64,000 bases of DNA, taken from Chordicoccus furentiruminis. GTDB taxonomy: Bacteria; Bacillota; Clostridia; Lachnospirales; Lachnospiraceae. The translations under genes and the position numbers were made by a program. The notes beneath the pieces were generated by a model that had not been told where the DNA came from, did not search any database, and worked only from the letters and a program-made list of their open reading frames with translations. The stretch spans positions 310,001 through 374,000 of the forward strand of contig NZ_CP048829.1 in the NCBI RefSeq assembly GCF_019355395.1. Direction: 5' to 3'. Positions 1 through 9,329 of the stretch are shown one piece after another (within the stretch, counting starts at the first letter, position 1; the number at the start of each line of letters is the position of its first letter).

Positions 1-424
1 GTTCCGGGAAGTGCTCCAGAATCGCCTCTCCGAGACCGGCGGCAATCTCCATGGAAGTCCCCGGATATTCCTTGTCCACGCGGCGAACCTTCACCTTGAA
101 CGTCGCCTTTGTTCCGGCGTGCTCCTTCGAGACGTAATCCACGATATCGTCCTTCAGCTTCGCCGGATCCACCGCCGGATAGGTGTGCACCGGACAGATG
201 CCGACGATGCCGAACACATGCCGGAGCGCTCCGACCGTCTCGGCGCTGTCCCAGTCTCCGCCGCATGTGACATAAACCCTTCCCCGCTCATGCGTGACCT
301 CGAAGGTGCCCGGAATATGATCCAGCGCCAGCCGGATCCGCTTTGCAAGCGCATCCTCGAACACATGGCGGTTCTTTCCCTTGATGCCGATTTCTCCGTA
401 TTTGATCAGATAGGTATGAAACAT
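1..424 (-). CDS. thiI: tRNA 4-thiouridine synthase ThiI (3' end cut off by window edge)
   Basis: The visible 141 codons are the amino-terminal part of ThiI, which transfers sulfur to U8 of tRNA and in many bacteria also supports thiamine thiazole synthesis. The protein opens with MFHTYLIKYGEIGIKGKNR, the KYGEIxIKGKNR signature at the start of the NFLD/THUMP region, and continues into a THUMP-like RNA-binding segment. The PP-loop adenylation domain and the rhodanese domain, if present, lie beyond base 1. The gene begins 13 bases after the cysteine desulfurase, the usual Firmicutes sulfur-donor pair, so the two are probably co-transcribed. The identification is firm; the missing portion cannot be assessed. 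Confidence 0.93.
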   Translation of the reverse strand, partial: MFHTYLIKYGEIGIKGKNRHVFEDALAKRIRLALDHIPGTFEVTHERGRVYVTCGGDWDSAETVGALRHVFGIVGICPVHTYPAVDPAKLKDDIVDYVSKEHAGTKATFKVKVRRVDKEYPGTSMEIAAGLGEAILEHFPE

Positions 425-437
425 GTCTTTCTCCCGT

Positions 438-1595
438 TCAGTGCGCCTGATAGCGGCGGAGCATCGGCAGCACGTCCGCAAGCACGCGAAGCGCCGTATC
501 GACCTCCTCCATCGTATTCGTCTCCGCGAAGCTGAACCGGATAGAGGAAGAAGTCTCCTCCTTCGGCGCGCCGATCGCGGTCATCGTAGGGCTCGCATGC
601 CTCTTGTGGGTGGAACAGGCCGAACCCGCAGAGACATAAATTCCATGGTCCTCCAGCGTATGAAGCAGAACCTCCGACCCCACGCCGGGGAAAGAGGCGT
701 TGACAATATGCGGTGCCCGCTCCGGCGCGTCCGCCCCGTGGATCACCACATCGGGCAGCGCACGGAGACCCTCCTCCAGATGATCCCGGAGAGCGGTCAG
801 ATGGCTCCTCTTCTCATCAAAATCCGTGTACGCTTCCCGGCACGCCACACCCAGTCCGGCAATGCCCGGTACGTTTTCAGTCCCGGAGCGCATCCCGCCC
901 TGCTGGCCTCCTCCGTAAATCAGCGGAAGCACCCGCGCTCCTTTCCGGATATAGAGGAATCCCGTTCCCTTCGGTCCGTGCAGCTTATGACCGCTGACGG
1001 AGAGCAGATCGATGCCGCTCCTGCGCGGCTGAATCTGAAACTTCCCGAAGGCCTGGATCGCGTCCACGTGGTAGAGCGCGTCCGGTGAGGATGCATGCAC
1101 CAGAGACGCGACCTCATTCACCGGTACGACGGCACCGATCTCATTGTTCACGTACATTGTCGAAACGAGAATCACATCCCTGTCCAGCATCGGCCGGAGC
1201 GCTTCCATATCCAGTGCTCCCGCCCGGCTCACCGGAATCGTCTCGACGGAAAACCCGAAGTCTCTGAGCACACGCAGAGGCTCGGATACCGCCGGGTGTT
1301 CCATCGCGGTTGTCAGGATCCGGCCGCCCTGCCTCCGCCGGGCCATCGCGCTCCCGATCAGCGCCCAGTTGTTAGACTCTGTACCGCCCGATGTAAAATA
1401 AATCTCCTCCTCCGAAACGCGGAGAATCCGTGCGATCACAGAACGGGCTTCCTTCAGGTACTGCTCGGCCTCCACGCCCTTCCTGTGAAGCGAGGACGGG
1501 TTGCCGTAATCCTCTGTCATCGTCTTCATCACAATCCGGCGCACTGCCTCGGAAGGCTGCGTCGTGGATGAATTATCAAAATAGATTTCGCTCAT
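438..1595 (-). CDS. Cysteine desulfurase (NifS/IscS family, ThiI partner)
   Basis: A 385-residue PLP enzyme of normal family length that releases sulfur from L-cysteine as a protein-bound persulfide. Visible signatures are YFDNSSTT near the start, the PLP lysine in SGHKLHGPKG (about K204) and the active-site cysteine in SAGSACSTH (about C327). Because thiI follows immediately, the most likely role is to feed persulfide sulfur to ThiI for tRNA s4U8, as NifZ does in Bacillus; a more general Fe-S role is possible. The ATG at 1593-1595 has no recognisable Shine-Dalgarno sequence and lies 8 bases downstream of a TATAAT element, so the mRNA may be leaderless. Confidence 0.93.
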   Translation of the reverse strand: MSEIYFDNSSTTQPSEAVRRIVMKTMTEDYGNPSSLHRKGVEAEQYLKEARSVIARILRVSEEEIYFTSGGTESNNWALIGSAMARRRQGGRILTTAMEHPAVSEPLRVLRDFGFSVETIPVSRAGALDMEALRPMLDRDVILVSTMYVNNEIGAVVPVNEVASLVHASSPDALYHVDAIQAFGKFQIQPRRSGIDLLSVSGHKLHGPKGTGFLYIRKGARVLPLIYGGGQQGGMRSGTENVPGIAGLGVACREAYTDFDEKRSHLTALRDHLEEGLRALPDVVIHGADAPERAPHIVNASFPGVGSEVLLHTLEDHGIYVSAGSACSTHKRHASPTMTAIGAPKEETSSSIRFSFAETNTMEEVDTALRVLADVLPMLRRYQAH

Positions 1596-1603
1596 AGCTG
1601 TCG

Positions 1604-1633
1604 ATTATAGCACAGGACCGGTGTTTCTGACCA
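1604..1633 (-). promoter_or_regulatory. Probable promoter of the cysteine desulfurase-thiI pair
   Basis: On the minus strand TGGTCA (1628-1633), an 18-base spacer and TATAAT (1604-1609), with TG one base upstream of the -10 as in extended -10 promoters. Transcription would begin at or within about two bases of the ATG. The match is by eye only. Confidence 0.55.
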
Positions 1634-1635
1634 CA

Positions 1636-1658
1636 TTTTCATGAAAACATGCTATGAT
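1636..1658 (+). promoter_or_regulatory. Weak truA promoter (extended -10) with 12-bp palindrome
   Basis: TATGAT at 1653-1658 is preceded by TGC (extended -10). I see no good -35 at 17 bases; instead there is a perfect palindrome TTTTCATGAAAA at 1636-1647 in the spacer, between the divergent desulfurase and truA genes. It could be an operator or chance. Confidence 0.35.
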
Positions 1659-1693
1659 ACTTCCAAAACCAGAAGGTATGAAACGAGGCAGAC

Positions 1694-2437
1694 ATGAAGA
1701 ATTACCGTATGATCGTCGCCTATGACGGAACCAGATACAACGGCTGGCAGAAGCAGGGCGATACAGACAACACGATCCAGAACAAGCTCGAAACCATTCT
1801 CTCCCGTATGACCGGCGAGAAAGTCGATGTTCACGGCGCCGGCCGAACGGACGCCGGCGTGCACGCGCGGGGTCAGGTGGCGCAGTTCCGGACCGAAGGC
1901 GGGTATGAACCTGCGGAAATTCTCGCCTATCTCAACCGCTATCTTCCTGACGACATCGGCGTGCTGGAAGTGAAGGAAGCGGCTCCGCGGTTTCACAGCC
2001 GCTACAACGCTTCGAACAAATACTATCTTTACAGGATCGTCACCAAAAAGGCGTTTCACGTCTTTGACCGGAAGTATGTCTACGAATACCGCGGCGGGCC
2101 GCTTGACGTGGAGGCGATGAAGGTCGCGACGCTTCAGCTGATGGGAACCCATGATTTCCGGAGTTTCTGCGGCAATCCCCGGATGAACAAGTCAACCGTA
2201 CGGACGATCCGCACCATCCGCATCACGGAAACAGCCGATGAAATCGATATCGGCTTCATCGGCGACGGCTTTCTCCAGTACATGGTCCGGATTCTCGTGG
2301 GTACGCTCATCGAGGTGGGCGAGCACCGGCGTGATCCCGAATCCATGGACGCGCTGCTCGAGGCGCGGAGCCGCCGGATGGCCGGCCCCACCGCGCCCGC
2401 GCAGGGTCTGACGCTGATGGAGGTGCGCTATCACTGA
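1694..2437 (+). CDS. truA: tRNA pseudouridine(38-40) synthase TruA, first copy
   Basis: A 247-residue TruA of normal length, which converts uridines 38-40 of the tRNA anticodon stem-loop to pseudouridine. The start MKNYRMIVAYDGTRYNGWQ is the family amino terminus and the catalytic aspartate lies in GAGRTDAGVHA (about D53). The conserved FLYNMVR-type segment appears as FLQYMVRILVGTL. It is transcribed divergently from the desulfurase-thiI pair, placing two tRNA-modification functions side by side. A second, clearly different truA is present at 32787-33557; both keep the catalytic motif. The ATG at 1694 follows a weak purine stretch (acgaggcagac). Confidence 0.94.
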   Translation: MKNYRMIVAYDGTRYNGWQKQGDTDNTIQNKLETILSRMTGEKVDVHGAGRTDAGVHARGQVAQFRTEGGYEPAEILAYLNRYLPDDIGVLEVKEAAPRFHSRYNASNKYYLYRIVTKKAFHVFDRKYVYEYRGGPLDVEAMKVATLQLMGTHDFRSFCGNPRMNKSTVRTIRTIRITETADEIDIGFIGDGFLQYMVRILVGTLIEVGEHRRDPESMDALLEARSRRMAGPTAPAQGLTLMEVRYH

Positions 2438-2515
2438 GCATGCAGCTTTCAGCCCTGACGGCGCAGGCCGGTCCCCGGACGGAGCACGGAGCTGCCTTCC
2501 CTCCGGGCAAACCGG

Positions 2516-3505
2516 TCAGCGTGCGGCCTCTTCCGCTTTTTCCTGACCGGACGGCTTTGTGAACACCATCGAGGACCAGCCGCCCTGACGTGTCACCTCC
2601 GTCTCCCGAAGTCCTGCCTTCCGGGCCGCTTCTCTGACCAGTTCTTCCCTCTCATTCAATATACCGGACGTGATGTAGACGCCGCCCGGCTTCAGGTGCC
2701 GGGGAATCTCCGGTGTGATCCCCGCGAGGATCTCGGCGATGATGTTGGCGCAGACCACATCATAGCATTCGTATCCCGCGGCGTCCTGAACAGCCCGGTC
2801 ATCCGCGATATTGCCGAGTACCCGTTCAAAGTCCCGGTCATTGATCCCGTTGGCGGCGAGATTATCCGTGATGGCCGGCAGCGTATTCTCGTCAAGATCC
2901 GTTCCGAATACATGGGCCGCGCCGCTCTTGAGCGCCACGATGCCGAGAATGCCGCTCCCGGTGCCGACATCGAGCACACGTCCGCCCTTCTTCAGATATT
3001 TCCGGAGCGCACGGATCGCCAGCTGCGTCGACTCGTGGGCTCCGGTTCCGAAGGCTGTTCCGGGGTCGATATGAAGCACCATCGTGATATCCTCCGGCAC
3101 CGCCTCGTCCGCTTCCCAGGTCGGCTGTATCCAGATGTCATCCACCCGGAAGCTGCGGAAGTACTGCTTCCAGTTGTTGATCCAGTCCTCTTCCTTCGTG
3201 ACGGACCGCGTGATGGTTCCTTCTCCGATCTCCGCGTAGGCGCGCATCTCCTCCAGCGCCCCGCTCACATTCCGGATCGTCTCCGCCGGATCCGTTTCCG
3301 GTTCGGTATAAAAGGAAATCAGCGCCACATGGTCATCCGGCTCCGGATCCGGCACCACATCACCGAACAGTCCTCCGCTTTCCTCCGCCGTCACCGGCTT
3401 TTTATCCTCAATCTCCACGCCTTCATATCCAAGTCCGGCCAGCATGCCGCTCACCAGATCCTCCGCCTCCTCTGTGGTGCGGATGGTAAACCGATTCCAT
3501 CTCAT
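2516..3505 (-). CDS. prmA: Ribosomal protein L11 methyltransferase PrmA
   Basis: A 329-residue SAM-dependent methyltransferase that trimethylates lysines and the alpha-amino group of ribosomal protein L11. Residues 147-160 contain the PrmA signature DPGTAFGTGAHEST, and residues 179-185 the SAM loop DVGTGSG; a VCANIIAEIL block follows, matching the N-P/N-I-like motif IV region of the family. The amino-terminal third is the L11-recognition region. It lies just downstream of dnaJ on the same strand, a common Firmicutes order, separated by 71 bases that hold a GC-rich hairpin. The ATG at 3505 is preceded by GGGAGAAGAAT. It converges with truA. Confidence 0.95.
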   Translation of the reverse strand: MRWNRFTIRTTEEAEDLVSGMLAGLGYEGVEIEDKKPVTAEESGGLFGDVVPDPEPDDHVALISFYTEPETDPAETIRNVSGALEEMRAYAEIGEGTITRSVTKEEDWINNWKQYFRSFRVDDIWIQPTWEADEAVPEDITMVLHIDPGTAFGTGAHESTQLAIRALRKYLKKGGRVLDVGTGSGILGIVALKSGAAHVFGTDLDENTLPAITDNLAANGINDRDFERVLGNIADDRAVQDAAGYECYDVVCANIIAEILAGITPEIPRHLKPGGVYITSGILNEREELVREAARKAGLRETEVTRQGGWSSMVFTKPSGQEKAEEAAR

Positions 3506-3538
3506 ATTCTTCTCCCGCTGCGCACATAAGCGCAGAAA

Positions 3539-3569
3539 GCCGCCGGTCCCTTCGAGAGGAGCCGGCGGC
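3539..3569 (-). terminator. GC-rich hairpin between dnaJ and prmA
   Basis: An 8-bp inverted repeat (GCCGCCGG at 3539-3546 with CCGGCGGC at 3562-3569). On the minus strand it is followed only by TTTC, so it is a weak terminator or a processing hairpin; some read-through into prmA is expected. Confidence 0.45.
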
Positions 3570-3576
3570 TGCCGTC

Positions 3577-4677
3577 TTATGCCTCCGCGTCGCTCTGGCC
3601 CATCGCCTTGGCAAACGCTTTCAATGCATTTTTCTGTTCCCGGTTCAGCTTCGTCGGAACCTGAACGACCAGCGTTACATAGTGATCGCCTCTGCGCGCC
3701 CGGTCATGCACGGACGGCACGCCTTTCCCGCGCAGACGAATTCTGGTGTCGGTCTGAGTCCCGGCCTTGACGCTGTATTCCACCTCGCCGTCCACCGTCT
3801 TGATCCGGATCTTCCCTCCCAGCGCCGCCGTCGTGAACGGAACGGCTGCGGTCGAATAGAGATCCATGTCGTCACGCTGGAACAGCGGATGCCGGGCGAC
3901 GCGCACCTCGACCAGCAGATCGCCCCGCGGTCCGCCGTTCGCGCCCGGCTCGCCCTTGTCGCGGATCCGGACGGACATCCCGTTGTCGATGCCGGCCGGA
4001 ATATCCACGCTCAGTTTCGTCCTGCGGGAGACGTAGCCGGTTCCCCGGCAGTCCGGGCATTTCTCGCGGATGATTTTTCCTGTGCCGCGGCAGTCCGGGC
4101 AGACCGTCTCCGACTGCATCATGCCGAAAATCGACTGCTGCGTCGTCACGATACGGCCTGTACCGTGACACTTTCCGCATGTCTGGGGTTTCGTACCCGC
4201 CTTCGCACCCGTCCCGTGACAGGTTCCGCATGGCTCGCGGAGATTCAGCTCGATCTCCTTGGTGCAGCCGAACACCGCCTCCTCGAAGGTGATGCTGACC
4301 GCCGTGCGGACATTGGCGCCGCGCATCGGCGCATTAGCCGCACGCTGAGACGCACGCCGGCCGCCCCCGAACAGATCGCCGAAGATATCACCGAAAATGT
4401 CGCCCATGTCAGCCGCGTTGAAGTCAAATCCGCCTCCGCCGGCGCCGCCCTGAAAGGCCGCGTGGCCGAACTGGTCGTACTGACGCCTTTTCTCGTGATC
4501 GCTGAGCACGGAGTAGGCTTCCGATGCCTCCTTGAATTTCTCCGCTGCATCAGCATCACCCGGATTCACATCCGGGTGATACTTTTTGGCGAGTTTCCGA
4601 TAGGCTTTCTTGAGGGTTTCGTCGTCGGCGCTGCGGTCGACGCCAAGTACCTCGTAGTAATCTCTCTTCTCTGCCAT
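3577..4677 (-). CDS. dnaJ: Chaperone protein DnaJ
   Basis: A 366-residue type I DnaJ co-chaperone that stimulates DnaK ATPase and delivers unfolded clients. The J domain occupies the first about 70 residues with the HPD motif at 34-36. A Gly/Phe-rich region follows, then a zinc domain with four CxxCxGxG repeats ([16 protein letters not shown] and two CPDCRGTG), then the carboxy-terminal client-binding domains. It starts 9 bases after the dnaK stop, so it is the last heat-shock gene of the hrcA operon. The only plausible Shine-Dalgarno (AAAGAGG) overlaps the dnaK end and is rather far from the ATG. Confidence 0.97.
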   Translation of the reverse strand: MAEKRDYYEVLGVDRSADDETLKKAYRKLAKKYHPDVNPGDADAAEKFKEASEAYSVLSDHEKRRQYDQFGHAAFQGGAGGGGFDFNAADMGDIFGDIFGDLFGGGRRASQRAANAPMRGANVRTAVSITFEEAVFGCTKEIELNLREPCGTCHGTGAKAGTKPQTCGKCHGTGRIVTTQQSIFGMMQSETVCPDCRGTGKIIREKCPDCRGTGYVSRRTKLSVDIPAGIDNGMSVRIRDKGEPGANGGPRGDLLVEVRVARHPLFQRDDMDLYSTAAVPFTTAALGGKIRIKTVDGEVEYSVKAGTQTDTRIRLRGKGVPSVHDRARRGDHYVTLVVQVPTKLNREQKNALKAFAKAMGQSDAEA

Positions 4678-4686
4678 GCTTTATAA

Positions 4687-6561
<1,875 letters not shown>

Positions 6562-6595
6562 AATGTGATCTCCTCTCATTTCAGAATATATGGTT

Positions 6596-6612
6596 CCGGG
6601 TCAGAGACCCGG
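6596..6612 (-). other. Intercistronic hairpin between grpE and dnaK
   Basis: A perfect 7-bp stem with a 3-base loop (CCGGGTC at 6596-6602 and GACCCGG at 6606-6612). It has no T-run, so it is more likely an mRNA processing or stability element than a terminator, as seen in heat-shock operons elsewhere. Confidence 0.5.
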
Positions 6613-6625
6613 CTGTCTGTCTTTC

Positions 6626-7243
6626 TCAATTGGCTACGGAAACCATCGCGTGCCGGATCACGGTTTCCTTGTAGGTGTAGCCCTTCATCAGTTCTTTCGC
6701 CACCACGTTCTTCCCGAGCTTCGGGTCATCCACGTGCATCACGGCCTTATGCAGCTTCGGATCGAAGGGTTCTCCCTCCGTTTTCATCGCCTTGACGCCG
6801 ATCTCATCGAGCGCCTTCTCAAACTGCTGTGCGATCTTCCGCATGCCTTCCGCGAAAGGATCATCCTTCTGGTCCTCCGGGATCGCCTCGATCCCCCGCT
6901 CGATGGTATCCATCACCGGAAGCATCCTGGTCATCGTGTCCTTCACTGCGAAGGAATAAAGATCCGCCTTTTCCCGTTCCGTCCGTTTCCGGAAGTTCTC
7001 GTATTCGGCCATCGTCCGAAGGTAGCGGTCCTTCATGTCAGCCAGTTCCTGCTCCTTCTTCTCGAGCGCCTTCTTCTCGCTGCGGGAGAGCTTCACACTC
7101 TTCACGTCATCATCGGACTTCTCTGCGATCTTCTCCGTCCCGGCCTTCGCCGTATCCGGCTTTTCCTCTGTATGTTCATCCGCCTTTCCGGCGCTGCTGA
7201 CTTTCTCGTCCGCACCGGCGGCGTTCTTCTTCTCCTCGCTCAA
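6626..7243 (-). CDS. grpE: Nucleotide exchange factor GrpE
   Basis: A 205-residue GrpE, the ADP/ATP exchange factor of DnaK. The first about 65 residues are charged and low in complexity (Glu/Lys/Asp-rich). The long coiled coil follows (RYLRTMAEYENFRKRTERE is the family hallmark), then the beta domain ending near KETVIRHAMVSVA. The start is a TTG at 7241-7243 that overlaps the hrcA stop codon as TTGA, which implies translational coupling. Its place in the hrcA-grpE-dnaK-dnaJ order is the standard Firmicutes arrangement. Confidence 0.96.
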   Translation of the reverse strand: MSEEKKNAAGADEKVSSAGKADEHTEEKPDTAKAGTEKIAEKSDDDVKSVKLSRSEKKALEKKEQELADMKDRYLRTMAEYENFRKRTEREKADLYSFAVKDTMTRMLPVMDTIERGIEAIPEDQKDDPFAEGMRKIAQQFEKALDEIGVKAMKTEGEPFDPKLHKAVMHVDDPKLGKNVVAKELMKGYTYKETVIRHAMVSVAN

Positions 7244-8319
7244 TTCCCGTCACTGTCCTCACTTTCTTCTTTTTTCCCTGTCAGCCTTCGGACGGTTCCG
7301 TTTCCGAACACCTCGTTCAGAGTCGCCTTCACGGTTTTCAGGTTATCCATGACCTTTTTGTAGTCCATGCGCTTCGGCCCGATGATCCCGATCGTGCCCT
7401 GCATGCCGTCGCCCAGCTCGTAGGTCGCCGTGACCACACTGCAGTCCTTCATCGAAGCCACCGGACTCTCATCGCCGATATAAACCTGAATGCCGCTGTC
7501 ATTCTCCTCGGTCTGTTTCACGAAATCGGCAAGCACGTCCTTTTCCTCGAGCGTCGAGATCAGCTCGCTGGCCTTGGACCCTTCCGAGAGCTCCGGGTAT
7601 TTGAAGATGTTGTTCGCTCCGCTGGTGTAGATCGTCATGTCCTCGTCGGTCTCCGCCCGGATCACGTCCGCGATGGTGTCCAGCACCTCCGACACGATCC
7701 TTGAGTGGCCCTGGGCCTCCTCCTTGATATTGGAGATCAGCCCCAGATTGATCTGGGCAAGACTGAGACCGCACAGACGCGTGTTGAGAAGCAGATTCAG
7801 TTTGAGAACCTGATCCTCGGAGATTTCCTCATCCAGGTCGATGATATGATTCTTGACGACATTTCCCTCGATCACGACCACGTTCAGCAGCTGTTTCGGA
7901 CTCAGCCTCGACAGCTGGATGAACTTGACCTTGTTGCCCTTATAGGAGGAGGTCATCATCGCTGTATAGTTCGTGTTCGCAGCCAGCATTCTCACAAGCT
8001 GCTTCAGCACCTCTTCCATCCGGTTGGTCTTCGCGATCATGAGGCTGTTCATCGCCGTGACCTGCTCGGTCTTCTCCGTCACCAGACGATCCACATACAG
8101 TCTGTACGCCTTATCCGTCGGAATGCGTCCGGCCGAAGTATGCGGCTGAATAATGTAGCCCATCTCCTCCAGATCTGACATCTCATTCCGAATCGTCGCG
8201 GAGCTCACATTCAGATCCGTGTACTTGGAAATGGTCCGCGATCCTACAGGCTCACCGGTTTTCATGTAAGTCTGGATGATCGCGTTCAGTATTGTCATCT
8301 TTCTGTTATCCAGTTCCAA
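7240..8319 (-). CDS. hrcA: Heat-inducible transcription repressor HrcA
   Basis: A 359-residue HrcA, the repressor that binds CIRCE and is kept active by GroEL. The amino-terminal winged helix contains MKTGEPVGSRTISKY and SSATIRNEMSDLEEMGYI; the inserted and GAF-like dimerisation domains follow. The start is a TTG at 8317-8319 behind AAAGGAT; a downstream ATG is seven codons later, but the TTG gives the usual helix. Its own operator (CIRCE, 8341-8367) lies between promoter and start, so the operon is autoregulated. Confidence 0.97.
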   Translation of the reverse strand: MELDNRKMTILNAIIQTYMKTGEPVGSRTISKYTDLNVSSATIRNEMSDLEEMGYIIQPHTSAGRIPTDKAYRLYVDRLVTEKTEQVTAMNSLMIAKTNRMEEVLKQLVRMLAANTNYTAMMTSSYKGNKVKFIQLSRLSPKQLLNVVVIEGNVVKNHIIDLDEEISEDQVLKLNLLLNTRLCGLSLAQINLGLISNIKEEAQGHSRIVSEVLDTIADVIRAETDEDMTIYTSGANNIFKYPELSEGSKASELISTLEEKDVLADFVKQTEENDSGIQVYIGDESPVASMKDCSVVTATYELGDGMQGTIGIIGPKRMDYKKVMDNLKTVKATLNEVFGNGTVRRLTGKKEESEDSDGN

Positions 8320-8340
8320 ACCGCGTATCCTTTCCGGTTA

Positions 8341-8367
8341 TTAGCACTCTTTCTATTGGAGTGCTAA
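8341..8367 (-). promoter_or_regulatory. CIRCE operator (HrcA binding site)
   Basis: TTAGCACTC at 8341-8349, a 9-base spacer and GAGTGCTAA at 8359-8367: an exact match to the CIRCE consensus. It sits immediately downstream of the hrcA -10 element, where bound HrcA would block transcription of hrcA-grpE-dnaK-dnaJ. Confidence 0.98.
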
Positions 8368-8380
8368 CACCTTGATTCTG

Positions 8381-8409
8381 ACTATACACCCGACCTGCAA
8401 TGGTGTCAA
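8381..8409 (-). promoter_or_regulatory. Vegetative promoter of the hrcA operon
   Basis: On the minus strand TTGACA (8404-8409), a 17-base spacer and TATAGT (8381-8386), a near-consensus sigma-A promoter directly upstream of CIRCE. Confidence 0.9.
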
Positions 8410-8431
8410 CAGGTAATAAAATATTTCCGCA

Positions 8432-8469
8432 TAAAAAATGCATCCCTCTTCCGCAAGGAAAAGGAATGC
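8432..8469 (-). terminator. Rho-independent terminator after gtrA
   Basis: A 13-bp stem (8440-8452 with 8457-8469, one or two G-U pairs) with a 4-base loop, followed on the minus strand by ATTTTTTATG. It separates gtrA from the hrcA promoter. Confidence 0.88.
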
Positions 8470-8487
8470 GCCTCCGGTTTCCGGGTC

Positions 8488-8913
8488 TTACTCATCGTTC
8501 CCGTCCGGCTTCTTATGCCTGAAAATCACCAGTCTGCTCGCCACATAATTGACAATGATCACGACCACATTAGCCACCACCTTGACGATCATATCATCGA
8601 AGCCCATCATGCCGGCGAAGACATTGAGCATCACGAGGTCGATCACCTCCGTGGCGATCCTGGCCGCAAAAAACGCGATCACCTCACGTAAGATTTCCTT
8701 TCCGGTCACCGCCTCCGAGTGGAAGACCCATTTCCGGTTCGTCAGATAGGCGAAGGTGACCGCCACAATCCAGGCGACAATGCTTCCTGCCGAAAGGCCC
8801 ATATGGAAAACGTGGGAGCACACCCAGTATGTCGCGATGTTGGCAAGCGTGGTCAGCACGCCGAAAACAGCGTAGGGAATCACATCACTGTACTTTTTCA
8901 GCAGTTCTTTCAT
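8488..8913 (-). CDS. GtrA-family small membrane protein
   Basis: A 141-residue protein with four hydrophobic segments (YAVFGVLTTLANIATYWV, a helix around SIVAWIVAVTFAYLTNR, a third and a fourth near VVANVVVIIVNYV). This is the GtrA/DPMS_TM architecture, with the typical YLTNRKWVF motif after helix 2 and an ending in SRLVIF. GtrA-like proteins are thought to move polyprenyl-linked sugars across the membrane or assist glycosyltransferases; no glycosyltransferase lies next to it here. The ATG at 8911-8913 has GGAG upstream. An in-frame extension of 23 codons upstream looks like leader sequence. It has its own promoter and terminator, so it is monocistronic. Confidence 0.85.
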   Translation of the reverse strand: MKELLKKYSDVIPYAVFGVLTTLANIATYWVCSHVFHMGLSAGSIVAWIVAVTFAYLTNRKWVFHSEAVTGKEILREVIAFFAARIATEVIDLVMLNVFAGMMGFDDMIVKVVANVVVIIVNYVASRLVIFRHKKPDGNDE

Positions 8914-8987
8914 CACAAATCTCCGTTGCGCATCGATCCGGGACCAGGAACAGACGCAGGCCCCGCCCTTCCTATGAAACATGTGCG

Positions 8988-9015
8988 ATTATACCACGTT
9001 TTTCCGTCCTGTCAC
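8988..9015 (-). promoter_or_regulatory. Promoter of gtrA
   Basis: On the minus strand GTGACA (9010-9015), a 16-base spacer and TATAAT (8988-8993), about 75 bases upstream of the gtrA start and immediately after the DUF6472-like gene. Confidence 0.65.
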
Positions 9016-9021
9016 ATCTTT

Positions 9022-9198
9022 TCACATCTGATGGCGGACAACGGCGTACTCATCGTCCGGGCGGTAGTACGGGCACTCGTCCTGAGGCGCCGTATAGAAC
9101 CGGACCAGCTCGTCCTCGTCCATGTCCATCTCGCAGATCATCTCTCCTGTTTCCTCGTCGCTGACGCAGTTCGCGCAGCTGTCGCAGATCTCCGCCAT
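9022..9198 (-). CDS. Small Cys-rich DUF6472-like protein (58 aa)
   Basis: A short frame that encodes MAEICDSCANCVSDEETG and then MDEDELVRF, a DECPYYRPDDEY block and the end VVRHQM. The spacing of five cysteines (C5, C8, C11, C22, C42) and the CPYYR...DEYxxVRxQM ending match what I recall of DUF6472, a family of unknown function found mainly in Lachnospiraceae. The cysteines suggest a small metal-binding fold, which is inference. It follows uvrB on the same strand by 131 bases and precedes the gtrA promoter. A second in-frame ATG four codons upstream (9210) is an equally possible start. Confidence 0.75.
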   Translation of the reverse strand: MAEICDSCANCVSDEETGEMICEMDMDEDELVRFYTAPQDECPYYRPDDEYAVVRHQM

Positions 9199-9329
9199 CT
9201 CTCTCCACTCATCCTCTCTTCCGCTGCTTCAGCGGGACTTCCGCGCAGCGCCCGGAGATCGGCCGCCTTCCGATTCCCGGTTCCGCTTTCAGAGCGTTCT
9301 GTCGACGTGTTTTCCTCCGCCCCCTCGGC

